Source of the DNA: an uncultured Clostridia bacterium
GTDB taxonomy: Bacteria; Bacillota; Clostridia; Oscillospirales; Acutalibacteraceae
DNA length: 64,000 bases
Assembly: GCA_947623205.1 (NCBI GenBank)
Contig: CANQGM010000001.1
Coordinates: 62,001 to 126,000, forward strand
Direction of reading: 5' to 3'
In this document: piece after piece, positions 53,378 to 61,431 of the stretch
Numbering within the stretch: the first letter of the stretch is position 1
How the letters are laid out: the number at the start of each line of letters is the position of its first letter
Translations under genes and position numbers: made by a program
Notes under the pieces: generated by a model
Told to the model about the DNA's origin: nothing
The model's input: only the letters and a program-made list of their open reading frames with translations
Databases searched by the model: none

Positions 53378-54145
53378 ATGCTTTTAACCGCCGACGTCGG
53401 CAACACCAATATAAAGCTCGGAATTTTTGACGGCAGTGAGCTTAAACATAAAATAAGATTTGCAACCGACAAAAGCAAAACCTCAGATGAATTTGCCCTG
53501 GAGATTTATACATTCTTTCAAATTTACGGAATCGACAAACATAGTATCGACTCCTCAATAATGAGCTCGGTCGTCCCGCAGATAACACGTCCGCTTGAAA
53601 GCGCCGTTTATACCGTTACGGGAGTTAAAAGTATGGTTATGGCGCCGGAGATAAATACGGGGCTTGACATTAAAATTGACCGCCCCGAAACGCTGGGATC
53701 AGACATTATTGCCGGATGTGTGGGAGCGTCGGAAAAATACGGATGTCCGAATATTGTTATATTTATGGGGACTGCCACTGCTATATCTTATGTTGACAAT
53801 AAAAAAATATATCGCGGGGGCGCAATTGCTCCGGGCGTGGGCATTTCTCTTGACGCGCTTACAAGCCATGGCGCGCTGCTTTCATCGGTTGATTTAAAGG
53901 CTCCTAAAAAGGTTATTTCAACCAATACCTCCGACTGCATACGTTCCGGAATAATGTTCGGAACCGCCTGTATGATTGACGGAATGATTGACAAATATTA
54001 TGAAGAAACAGGCTGTAAATGCAGTATTATAGCCACAGGAGGATTTGCCCCTCAAATGATAATGAACTGCCGTCACGATATTATTTTTGATGAAAATATA
54101 ATTCTTGAGGGTCTTTATCATATATATAACAGAAATATAAAATAA
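53378..54145 (+). CDS. coaX: Type III pantothenate kinase
   Basis: First enzyme of coenzyme A synthesis, phosphorylates pantothenate; the type III form is not feedback inhibited by CoA and needs K+ or NH4+. The 255 residues have the N-terminal phosphate motif TADVGNTNIKLGIFDG, GSDIIAGCVGA, GTATAISYV and GGAIAPGVGISLDAL. GGGAGG is the ribosome site. It is the last core gene before the old 3' end of the GGGtGRT gene and the mobile element. Confidence 0.96.
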   Translation: MLLTADVGNTNIKLGIFDGSELKHKIRFATDKSKTSDEFALEIYTFFQIYGIDKHSIDSSIMSSVVPQITRPLESAVYTVTGVKSMVMAPEINTGLDIKIDRPETLGSDIIAGCVGASEKYGCPNIVIFMGTATAISYVDNKKIYRGGAIAPGVGISLDALTSHGALLSSVDLKAPKKVISTNTSDCIRSGIMFGTACMIDGMIDKYYEETGCKCSIIATGGFAPQMIMNCRHDIIFDENIILEGLYHIYNRNIK

Positions 54146-54266
54146 AATTTAATTAATAAAAGATTATTATTTTTATGATACGGATATTTTTTTTAGAACA
54201 AAACCTGTTTAATAACTGTCCGCTTAATTCTGCAAAAATGCGTTCCGCGCTTATTAAACACATAAA

Positions 54267-54304
54267 AGATGCTGCATCTACATTTAAGATACAGCACCTT
54301 TTTT
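54267..54304 (-). terminator. Original terminator of the GGGtGRT gene, now separated from it
   Basis: Stem AGATGCTGCATCT (54267-54279) with AGATACAGCACCT (54287-54299), two G-U pairs. The T run after the second arm lies on the plus strand and the mirror A run on the other side allows use by both strands. It comes 19 bp after the stop codon of the truncated 3' copy, so before integration it would have ended the GGGtGRT transcript; it may also end coaX. Confidence 0.7.
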
Positions 54305-54322
54305 ATTAAATAAATTATATAA

Positions 54323-54419
54323 TTATTTCTTCATACCCTCATAAACGGCAACAGCGCAGGCAACCGTTGCGCCTACCATCGGGTTGTTGCCCATACCGAT
54401 AAGTCCCATCATTTCAACG
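54323..54419 (-). pseudogene. Displaced 3' end of the GGGtGRT gene (left attachment site copy)
   Basis: About 30 codons identical to the end of the gene at 62479-63480, ending GMKK and a TAA at 54323-54325. It has no start. Bases 54330-54419 are a perfect 90-bp direct repeat of 62483-62572. This is the native tail of the host gene, cut off by integration of the element. Confidence 0.92.
54330..54419. repeat. Left 90-bp direct repeat (attachment site) of the integrated element
   Basis: Identical base for base to 62483-62572. The match begins at TTCATACCC and ends at TTTCAACG. The differing bases on either side define the crossover region as lying within these 90 bp. Confidence 0.95.
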
Positions 54420-54528
54420 AAAAGTAAACTAAACCGTTTTGAAAAGGCTTTACTAAAGGATTTAAACACATTATTTTTTTAATCTATAGTCACATTATAC
54501 TATATTTTCAAAGTAAATACAAGCCCTT

Positions 54529-55212
54529 TTAGAGTTCTTTTTTTAATTCCCTCTTGTATTTGTAATACGAATTTCGAGAGATACCGCCTATCATTTGCAT
54601 AACCTCTTTATCTGTAAGAGTGCCGCCGAAATCAATTGAATGTTTCTTTATCACCTTTTTAGCCTCAATATTCTTTTTGGTAATTATGGTAGAGCCTTTA
54701 ACTCTGCCAATTGTTTTGCCGTTCAATTTAGCGGTCTTGATACCCTCTGCCGTGCGCTGGTGCAGGTCGTTGACCTCTTTTTCAGATTGCTCAAATGCAA
54801 GCTGTATTTGCTGTTTGGCTAATATCATCAATACTTTGTTTGTTGCTTCAATATAAGTGTCTGCTATCTCGTTGCCTGTGGTTTTAATTTGCTGATTGAG
54901 AGCGGCTTTGTAAGTTGCTGTGTCAATGTGGCGTTCTTTTAAGAATATTAGATTGACACCCTTATTATATAACATTTCATATTCGTTAAAACCATCATCA
55001 GCATTGCGGCTCATTCTGCTAACAGAATCGAAAATAATCGTGTCATTTGCTTGTACTCTCTTAATTAGCTTTAACCACTCCGGGCGGTCTTGTTTAGTTC
55101 CCGTATAGGCTTCTTTGTAAATAACCGCAGACTCGCTGAAGGCTTTTATATTCCTTGTTTGCCGCTCAATGCTCTGTGTTGGTCGTGAAATCCTGGCGTA
55201 TCCGTAAATCAT
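54529..55212 (-). CDS. Serine recombinase (resolvase/invertase family)
   Basis: Site-specific recombinase of 227 aa. The catalytic domain starts YGYARIS with nucleophile Ser9 and continues DSVSRMSRNADDGF and GVNLIFLKE; the long E helix and a C-terminal HTH (TLTDKEVMQMIGGISRNSYYKYKREL) follow. Size and layout are those of a resolvase/invertase rather than a large integrase. It may resolve multimers of the circular form. A strong promoter and a 9-bp inverted repeat lie just upstream. It reads towards the left attachment site. Confidence 0.93.
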   Translation of the reverse strand: MIYGYARISRPTQSIERQTRNIKAFSESAVIYKEAYTGTKQDRPEWLKLIKRVQANDTIIFDSVSRMSRNADDGFNEYEMLYNKGVNLIFLKERHIDTATYKAALNQQIKTTGNEIADTYIEATNKVLMILAKQQIQLAFEQSEKEVNDLHQRTAEGIKTAKLNGKTIGRVKGSTIITKKNIEAKKVIKKHSIDFGGTLTDKEVMQMIGGISRNSYYKYKRELKKEL

Positions 55213-55228
55213 TTTTAAGACTCCTTTT

Positions 55229-55290
55229 GTATTAAATTTAAGGTTCGTTTAATTTAATACTGTTATAGCACATAAAAAACGGTTTGTCAA
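55229..55290 (-). promoter_or_regulatory. Promoter and inverted repeat upstream of the serine recombinase gene
   Basis: Minus-strand TTGACA (55285-55290), 17-bp spacer, TATAAC (55262-55267). Downstream, GTATTAAAT (55229-55237) and ATTTAATAC (55252-55260) form a perfect 9-bp inverted repeat in the leader, a possible operator or recombination subsite. Confidence 0.7.
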
Positions 55291-55530
55291 GCATTATTTT
55301 GATACAACGTTAAAATTAATACTATGATAACAGGGGGTATATTACATTTTAAAAATGAAATAAGACTTTCTAAATAATATAATGAGTTGTTATTCACTCT
55401 GAGCATTGAATTTTATATTAAAAAAGTATTCTTTTTCGGACACCGAAGCCGATAAAATCACTATTAACAAACCTATAACCTACCCTGTTTTGAACGTTTG
55501 CCGAAAGCTCACCGAAAACAAAAAATTGAC
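55291..55530. other. Intergenic region between divergent genes of the element
   Basis: AT-rich, without a supported coding frame. A short stem TTCGG-ACA-CCGAA lies at 55435-55447. Nothing else was recognised. Confidence 0.4.
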
Positions 55531-55559
55531 TTGACAAAGCATTTGTCTTGCGATATACT
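55531..55559 (+). promoter_or_regulatory. Consensus promoter with overlapping operator-like palindrome
   Basis: TTGACA at 55531-55536, exactly 17 bp, TATACT at 55554-55559. The palindrome GACAAA-GCA-TTTGTC at 55533-55547 covers the -35 box and spacer, so a bound repressor would block the promoter. It drives the gene at 55619. Confidence 0.75.
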
Positions 55560-55618
55560 ATATATAGTTAAACTGTGTTTGAATATACACAAAATATAGT
55601 GGTTTTGGAGGTATTATT

Positions 55619-55969
55619 ATGTTTGAAAAGAAAAACAGAACCATCAGAAATCTAAGAAAAAAATTCGAGGGAAAGATATTTGTCTATCTTGCAGATGAAA
55701 AGATACGCAAAGAATTTGCCGAAGATGCAGAAAAAGAGGGGTTCACCATAGGCGGTCAGAAGCCTACCGAACGCGGCGTTGACGAGATAATGTCACTGCA
55801 CGAAGATACGCTCACGTTTGTGGGCGGTATAGGCAGGATGGAGTTTATGGCAAACGGCGGCAGCAACGAAAAGGGGAATTTCCACAGAGTAGACTATGTC
55901 AAATACAAGAGTGGCGAGAAAGACTATATAATAAAAAAGCTAAACTACCCCCAAGAGAGGCAAAGATGA
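55619..55969 (+). CDS. Unknown cytoplasmic protein of the element
   Basis: I do not recognise this 116-residue protein. It has a strong GGAGG ribosome site, a near-consensus promoter and its own terminator, so it is surely expressed. The N-terminus is basic (KKNRTIRNLRKKF), then comes EGKIFVYLADEKIRKEFAEDAEKEGFTIGG and a compact alpha/beta region ending in a Lys-rich tail. The codons are less AT-rich than in the rest of the element. It is the only plus-strand gene of the element, which suggests independent control, and could be cargo or a regulator. Confidence 0.75.
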   Translation: MFEKKNRTIRNLRKKFEGKIFVYLADEKIRKEFAEDAEKEGFTIGGQKPTERGVDEIMSLHEDTLTFVGGIGRMEFMANGGSNEKGNFHRVDYVKYKSGEKDYIIKKLNYPQERQR

Positions 55970-56065
55970 AAAGGTAGCAGCGCCGGCATACGGTGCAAAT
56001 GTCGAAAAAGACAATTCTGAAGGCGTTATTTCTTGTATTCTTGATTAAACGGCGATTGATTAAAT

Positions 56066-56110
56066 GCAACCCCCTATTAGCTAATTATAAGCAATAGGGG
56101 GCATCTTTTT
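56066..56110 (+). terminator. Terminator after the unknown plus-strand gene
   Basis: Stem CCCCCTATT (56070-56078) with AATAGGGGG (56093-56101), followed by CATCTTTTT. About 100 bp after the stop codon. Confidence 0.85.
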
Positions 56111-56111
56111 A

Positions 56112-57474
56112 ATGTTATGATCCTTCACAAATAAAAACTTTGTTATTTTTAGGTATTAGCTTTTTATTAGTGTTTAATATTTAATACCGAAAAATATTAA
56201 ATTATATAACATAGCGTAAATTGATAACTTTTTCGGTATCACTTTCGGAATAATTAATATAATTATATATTAGAAAAAAAACTAAAATATTAATTCCTCC
56301 TATTTTGAAACTTTATATATTTAAAAATATACTTTTAATAATTTACTAAAATATAATATAACAATAAAATCTAATTTTAAATGCATTTCGGAAACAATTT
56401 TGAGTAATTTAAAACATAAAAATATAATAAGATATTAAAATAATTTATTTTCTAAAATGTTTCTTGTTGTAAATATAACTACATACAATAAGCTAATAAT
56501 CTGTTTGTTGGTTATTAAATAATGATAGCTATTGATTATTAGATTATTGCTGACCGTTTACGGTCTGAATAATAAGTATAGTATATGTCTTGTCGGACAG
56601 ACAAATAAACCAACACTATTGTTTATGGTTTATTTAATATAGATGCTGGTGGTGGAGATTCTCTATATAGATTATTATAGAAAAAACCCACCATCATTAC
56701 TTTTTCACAATTGATTTTATAAGTTCTTTATTTTGTAATAAACCATAACAAGATAAATATTTTTTTTATTTATAAAAATATCATAAACCAAAGCGGAATT
56801 ATAAATGTAGCTTTGTGTTTATGGACAAGGGAAATGTAATTTCCCGCTGTCAAGTTTAATAAGATACTTATATTATTGACTTTGAAGTATAATCTTGGAT
56901 ATGATAAACTCTATTTATTAAAAACTAAAAGAAATAATATATTTGGTTTATCATAGACAAGGACTGTCTGTCAAGACATATAATATTCTTACTTAAGCAG
57001 AATATTTATGATCATAATAAGACTCTTATATAACATACAACAAGTTGTATGCACTTCAAATTATCCCTATGTAAATTTATAGTACAACATATGTATTGAA
57101 AATTAGGGATTATTCTCAGTGTTATTTTATATTAGTCCGATAAAATATGATACAAGTACTATATTTTATATATATATCTTATATTATATATGATTCTTAT
57201 AAAATATAGGACTTGTATATAATATAAGAGTCTTATATTATATATATTAATAATATTGTATATTATATAAGAGTCTTATATTATAATATATATATATATA
57301 TTATAAAATTTAAAATTAAAAAATAATAAAACTTACGCAGAAAAATAAATTTTTCTTTGTCTGTTTTCAATTTCTTTTCAGAAATTAGAAAACAAATTAT
57401 TTTTATAAATGTTTTTTCTCTAAGGGGGGGAATTCTCTATATAATATTATATAGAAAATACCACCCCTTACGAT
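56112..57474. other. Non-coding, repeat-dense region, candidate replication origin of the element
   Basis: About 1.36 kb of extreme AT content with no supported gene. It contains five copies of the octamer ATAAACCA in either orientation (56605, 56626, 56738, 56783, 56944), three copies of a 15-mer TATAAGAGTCTTATA or its near-identical inverse (57016, 57223, 57266), and perfect palindromes at 56552-56565, 56829-56845 and 57034-57051. Such iterons and AT-rich DNA next to a helicase-like gene suggest an origin of replication, but this is inference. Confidence 0.6.
57421..57470 (-). terminator. Hairpin at the 3' end of the helicase-like gene
   Basis: TAAGGGG (57421-57427) pairs with CCCCTTA (57464-57470), enclosing the palindrome CTATATAATATTATATAG. 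A related hairpin is present at 56648-56695. Confidence 0.55.
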
Positions 57475-59253
57475 TTACTTTATAATATAAATCCCTTGTT
57501 TATCAGTCTTAAAATCATCTAAAACACCTGTTTTTTTTAATTCTTTAAATTGAGATTCTGTTAAATTACATTCTGTCATTATATCTTTTCTTTTAAATCT
57601 TCTGTTATGTTGGTTATTACGCCATTTATTAAACTTTTGCAGTGTTGTTTCTTCTTTGGTTTTTCTTATATCTGCTTTAAATAACTTAAACTCTATCGGT
57701 GTATCAATAACGTTAACAACCGCTCCTAATGGTTCATATCTTGCTTTTATCATATTAACCAACGGTTGGTATTTACCATCTATCAATTTATTTGGTTCTA
57801 TGGTGTTGAAAAACAAAGTATAAATACATGATTCTGTATTGTCGTTATTACGAATTTTACAACGATATAAATTTTGTTCAATGTCAGCAAGTATCATTTT
57901 ACACCGTATTTCATCTATGGTTGTTTTGTCATATATTCTTTTAATAAGCGATTTATCTGTATCATTGAACATTCCAATTTCATTTGCATAAAGATAGTAC
58001 AATAATTCTGACATTCGATTTAAACCAACCTGACAAATATTATTAACGATTCTAAAGTCGTTACGTCCCTTAATATCTCCCAAATGTGCAACATTCGCAA
58101 AATCCTTTATAAATTCATTTTCAATTGCTTGATATGTAAAAACAGTATCAATATTGAGCGGTAATGCTTTAATGTAATCAATAATAGTTTGTATCAGCTT
58201 GTTGGTTTTTTCATCGTTCTTTAATAGTCTGTCTTTGCTTGTATTTACATTTACTATATTTATAGTTAGTTTGCTTAAATCTCGTTTAAATCGGCTGCAA
58301 TTTACCATCTGAATACATTTTAGCCTGTACTCCGGGGATATATCAGCAGTACCATCAAGTACAAATACTTTTGCACCGATATTAATTAATTTATCGGCAT
58401 TATTAGTCACAACAGTAAAATAATTATTGTACTTTTGAAACTCGCTATTATTTTTGGATTTGGTTTTTTGAGAAGTAATAACTCCATCGAATAATAGCTT
58501 TTTTAAAGCATAAATATCTTTTAAGACCTCGGGGTTATACCTATAAAGCTGTTGTTTGTATTTATCAATTAAACCATAGAATTTGTCAAGGTCTATATCT
58601 TTGATTTTACCATCAAAATAACACTCCCTTTTATAATCTGCATTATCAATATTTGCCCGCTCATTTTCAATCAGGGCGGCTTGTAGCTGGTCGTTGAACC
58701 GCTCATAGTCATTTATTAAGGCTGCTTTGTCTGCTTGGTCTATGGTGTTATCTAAGCCGCATCTGAGGGCATTGTCAATATTATTTAACACCGGAATAGT
58801 TATTGTTCTTGACTCTAAAAGAGATATTTTTTCATCAAATATTATTTTAGTCCGCTTATACTGCTGACCGGTCGTAAACCTTATAATATCATCTTTGGTT
58901 AAACCAAAATAACGTTGCGTACTCATTAGAATAATCGGCTTGTAATTAGTCTTTTTTATTTCATCTCTAAATGTATCAGCCGTTAATATTGATATTTTAT
59001 CTTTATTTCTTTGGATATAATTTATTAATATCTCGCTTTCATCATCGTATGAAGTAGTTACATATTTATTTAAGCGGTTTATGGTGTCAGTAACGACAAT
59101 TAAACCATAGTTATTAATTAAAGCATCTGATAGCAAATATTGAATATACTGTGATTTACCAATACCACACGGCAGCGGCAACACTGTTATTTTGTCGGTA
59201 TCAGTATCGTTTTTTATATGATTATCAAGGAATTGTTTTAATTCAGTGTTCAA
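57475..59253 (-). CDS. P-loop ATPase / helicase-like replication protein of the element
   Basis: A 592-residue protein with Walker A PCGIGKS at 28-34, a VVTDT/STQRYF segment and a Walker B-like KIIFDEK, in the order of SF1/SF2 helicases. VFVLDGTADISPEY later resembles motif V/VI surroundings. The last 60 residues look like a winged helix (FKRKDIMTECNLTESQFKELKKTG). I cannot name its family. It lies next to the repeat-rich region and is translationally coupled to the HTH-HNH gene, so a role in replication of the excised element is likely. Confidence 0.7.
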   Translation of the reverse strand: MNTELKQFLDNHIKNDTDTDKITVLPLPCGIGKSQYIQYLLSDALINNYGLIVVTDTINRLNKYVTTSYDDESEILINYIQRNKDKISILTADTFRDEIKKTNYKPIILMSTQRYFGLTKDDIIRFTTGQQYKRTKIIFDEKISLLESRTITIPVLNNIDNALRCGLDNTIDQADKAALINDYERFNDQLQAALIENERANIDNADYKRECYFDGKIKDIDLDKFYGLIDKYKQQLYRYNPEVLKDIYALKKLLFDGVITSQKTKSKNNSEFQKYNNYFTVVTNNADKLINIGAKVFVLDGTADISPEYRLKCIQMVNCSRFKRDLSKLTINIVNVNTSKDRLLKNDEKTNKLIQTIIDYIKALPLNIDTVFTYQAIENEFIKDFANVAHLGDIKGRNDFRIVNNICQVGLNRMSELLYYLYANEIGMFNDTDKSLIKRIYDKTTIDEIRCKMILADIEQNLYRCKIRNNDNTESCIYTLFFNTIEPNKLIDGKYQPLVNMIKARYEPLGAVVNVIDTPIEFKLFKADIRKTKEETTLQKFNKWRNNQHNRRFKRKDIMTECNLTESQFKELKKTGVLDDFKTDKQGIYIIK

Positions 59254-60023
59254 TCTATTTCTCCTTTTCTTTCAACGGATTCGCATAAAATAGTGTCAAA
59301 CGGAATTTCTCTTTTGTTTATATATGCTTCGTAGCCTTTGTCATTCAAAAACATATAGTAAACATTGTACTCATCGGGTTCATAATCGGGATGGGGTATT
59401 TTATGCCATTCTTCGTCATTTTGTTTTTTAATCAGCTCTATCATTTTCCAATATTCTTTCTTTTTATTATCGTTCCATAGTTTGTGAAGTAACCTATGTT
59501 CATTAACCGTAAGAGGTAATAAGTTATCGGGGTTAATATCTTTTCTATGCTCAAATCCAACATTTATATGATGCGTTTCCCAATTTGCATCGGGTAATAT
59601 GTCTCTTCTTTTGTTTGGACAAAACAATTCGGAAGTCAAACAATGTGCGTATTTATAGATTCTTTCCCCGTCTTTTTGAAGTGCAATATGAATATATCCA
59701 TCTTCTGCGGGCTTAGGGTCTAAAACTTCGCCAGTCGTAAAATTAACTATTCTGTATTTGCTTACAGCGTATCGGTCATCATAGCCAACTAACAGTCTGA
59801 AATCTTCATCTTTTCGCGGTACAATTCTATCCCATACTACACTGCGGTTTTTAATTGGATGCGCTTTATTATACTGCACAACATCTAATAAACTGAAAAG
59901 ATTATTTCTTCCCTTTATATCTTTTATCTGTATATAACCGTTTTCAAACCATTTGTTGATTGTTTTTGGGGGTATTCCCGTTTTTAAATTAATTTCGCTT
60001 GTTGTTAATATTTCGTCTTTCAT
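59250..60023 (-). CDS. HTH-NUMOD4-HNH protein
   Basis: The 257 residues start with a MerR/excisionase-like HTH (TTSEINLKTGIPPKTINKWFENGYIQ). Then comes a NUMOD4-like stretch (YAVSKYRIVNFTTGEVLDP, YIHIALQKDG) and an HNH-type region with ETHHINVGFEHRKDINPDNLLPLTVNEHRLLH, as in homing-endonuclease proteins of phages. The HNH residues look intact, so it may nick or cut DNA. It overlaps the helicase-like gene by 4 bp. An initiator or nicking role at the origin would fit, but it could simply be a domesticated homing endonuclease. Confidence 0.75.
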   Translation of the reverse strand: MKDEILTTSEINLKTGIPPKTINKWFENGYIQIKDIKGRNNLFSLLDVVQYNKAHPIKNRSVVWDRIVPRKDEDFRLLVGYDDRYAVSKYRIVNFTTGEVLDPKPAEDGYIHIALQKDGERIYKYAHCLTSELFCPNKRRDILPDANWETHHINVGFEHRKDINPDNLLPLTVNEHRLLHKLWNDNKKKEYWKMIELIKKQNDEEWHKIPHPDYEPDEYNVYYMFLNDKGYEAYINKREIPFDTILCESVERKGEID

Positions 60024-60041
60024 TTGACTTATTCCTTTCGT

Positions 60042-60218
60042 TTAAATTATAAATTTTTTGATTTCTTGATATTGCTCAATTGCTCTATCAAGTTTTTTTG
60101 ACTTTTCAAATGTGAAGATATTAAATTCTTTAATGTTTCTGTTTGGTTCTACTTCTAATAGTTTAAATCCCTTCAGCATCAAAAATCCTGCAAGCCTTTG
60201 ATTAAATACTTTAAATAT
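60042..60218 (-). CDS. Small DUF5659-like protein, possibly started at AUA
   Basis: The minus strand encodes FKVFNQRLAGFLMLKGFKLL, EVEPNRNIKEFNIFTFEKS and KKLDRAIEQYQEIKKFI before a stop at 60042, the pattern of the small DUF5659 proteins common in phages and integrative elements. The first ATG (60179) falls inside the conserved region. The only well-placed start is ATA 60218, seven bases after GAGGTG. Either a rare start codon is used or the true ATG was lost. About 58 residues in full. Confidence 0.5.
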   Translation of the reverse strand: MFKVFNQRLAGFLMLKGFKLLEVEPNRNIKEFNIFTFEKSKKLDRAIEQYQEIKKFII

Positions 60219-60534
60219 GGTTTGTCACCTCGCTTTTTTAGAAAATAAAAAAAGCTATGCAAATTGAACATAGGTCAATCAAATATTCTAAGTCCGTTTT
60301 TTTTTAAAATCCGGACTTAAAACATGATTTTTTTTTTATTAGCCAAATTACATGACTAATTCCTATATCCAATCAGCATAGCCTAATTGCCGTCTTAGGA
60401 AATTGCTCTGCTATAAAGCAGTAAAGATTGTTTGTTTTGTGTTTGCCGTTTTCTCGGCTCACTATGGACTTTTGCGACTCTATATATATATTATACATTC
60501 AATTTGCGATTATGTCAATAGATTTTTCAAAAAA
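60219..60534. other. Intergenic region of the element
   Basis: About 320 bp with no supported gene. A stem TAAGTCCG/CGGACTTA with an AT-rich loop lies near 60290-60325. The rest is AT-rich and shows nothing more. Confidence 0.4.
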
Positions 60535-60563
60535 TTTAGCACTCTAATTATCAGAGTGCTAAA
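60535..60563 (-). terminator. Terminator of the small EF-hand gene
   Basis: Perfect 11-bp stem TTTAGCACTCT (60535-60545) and AGAGTGCTAAA (60553-60563), loop of 7, then a T run on the minus strand. Confidence 0.85.
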
Positions 60564-60576
60564 TCTTATAAAATTT

Positions 60577-60738
60577 TTACTTTTTCTTTTTCAAATCCGC
60601 TTGTCTTTTAATCTCCATTTCGTTAATATGAGAATCTCTGAATATTGTTTCAAATGTGTCAAGTTTGCCATCTTTGTTTTTATCAAAAAATTTGTCTATT
60701 GGTGTAGGAAATGGATGCTGTAAACTTTTATTTTTCAT
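60577..60738 (-). CDS. Small protein with an EF-hand calcium-binding loop
   Basis: A 53-residue protein with a strong AGGGGGG ribosome site before ATG 60738 and its own terminator. The centre reads FFDKNKDGKLDTFETIF. The loop DKNKDGKLDTFE has acidic or polar residues at positions 1, 3, 5, 9 and 12 and Gly at 6, which is the canonical EF-hand loop. The C-terminus is Lys-rich. Only one loop is present, so it would need to dimerise or bind weakly. Its role in the element is unknown. Confidence 0.7.
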   Translation of the reverse strand: MKNKSLQHPFPTPIDKFFDKNKDGKLDTFETIFRDSHINEMEIKRQADLKKKK

Positions 60739-60837
60739 TTTGATAATTCCCCCCTGATTATAAAACCTATATTTTATTTATTATAATTATATCAAGCTCT
60801 TTTTACACACTTCTAATTCAAATGAGAATGAACATAT

Positions 60838-61038
60838 TTATTTATACCTTCTTCGATATTTCTTTAGAATTTCTTGGCATTCTTTTGTAGATTTTCCTAA
60901 CATATCTTTTCCCATTGCGTCTAATTCTTCTTCGGTGTAAGCATGATAATTTGTCGTACAAATTTCATGTATTTTACATACTGCCCAAAAAGCACCAATT
61001 CCAAGTAAAATAATTATTGGCATATTAAAAACCTCCAT
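60838..61038 (-). CDS. Small single-pass membrane protein
   Basis: A 66-residue protein (61 if the second Met, MPIIILL, is the start). One hydrophobic helix at about residues 6-22 precedes a charged cytoplasmic tail with TEEELDAMGKDML and a basic end KKYRRRYK. No family recognised. It is in line with the integrase and the next small gene and may be part of the element's maintenance functions. Confidence 0.55.
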   Translation of the reverse strand: MEVFNMPIIILLGIGAFWAVCKIHEICTTNYHAYTEEELDAMGKDMLGKSTKECQEILKKYRRRYK

Positions 61039-61148
61039 AAAATATTTCTTATTATAATTATACTTAAGATCAACTGTTTTGTAAAGATTATTTATGTAAT
61101 TTTCGGTATTCCCAAAAACAGGATATATTAAAGCTAATCATTATTTTG

Positions 61149-61430
61149 TCAATGCGCTCGCTGCGATTCTAAATTCAAATCGACACAGAAGCAATAAACA
61201 ATAGCCGGTGTATAGTTATTAATTATTCGCCTTAACTCATTAAGACTAAACCCATATGTAACATTGTCAAGTGTTAATAGTATCTCACCTTCATCAATTC
61301 GGCAAATACCATCAATTATATTTGGCTTTTCTTTAGTGAGTATTGATATTAATTCTTCTGTAGGAATGTCAAAATTGCTTATTGATATAAACTGCTTATT
61401 ATTCTCAGCTTCAGTAAATTTAATCATCAT
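61149..61430 (-). CDS. Small unknown protein following the integrase
   Basis: A 93-residue acidic protein whose ATG directly follows the integrase stop codon, so the two are surely co-translated. It has alternating strands and a helix (FDIPTEELISILTKEK, YGFSLNELRRIIN) but no recognised motif. Position alone suggests a recombination directionality factor or regulator of the integrase; its acidity speaks against a simple DNA-binding excisionase. Confidence 0.6.
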   Translation of the reverse strand: MMIKFTEAENNKQFISISNFDIPTEELISILTKEKPNIIDGICRIDEGEILLTLDNVTYGFSLNELRRIINNYTPAIVYCFCVDLNLESQRAH

Positions 61431-61431
61431 T

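Noticed and set aside
56645..57310. Short repeats in the AT-rich part of the mobile element as a possible CRISPR array
   Set aside because: The repeated units are 8-15 bases, unevenly spaced and partly palindromic, with no constant spacer length and no cas genes nearby.
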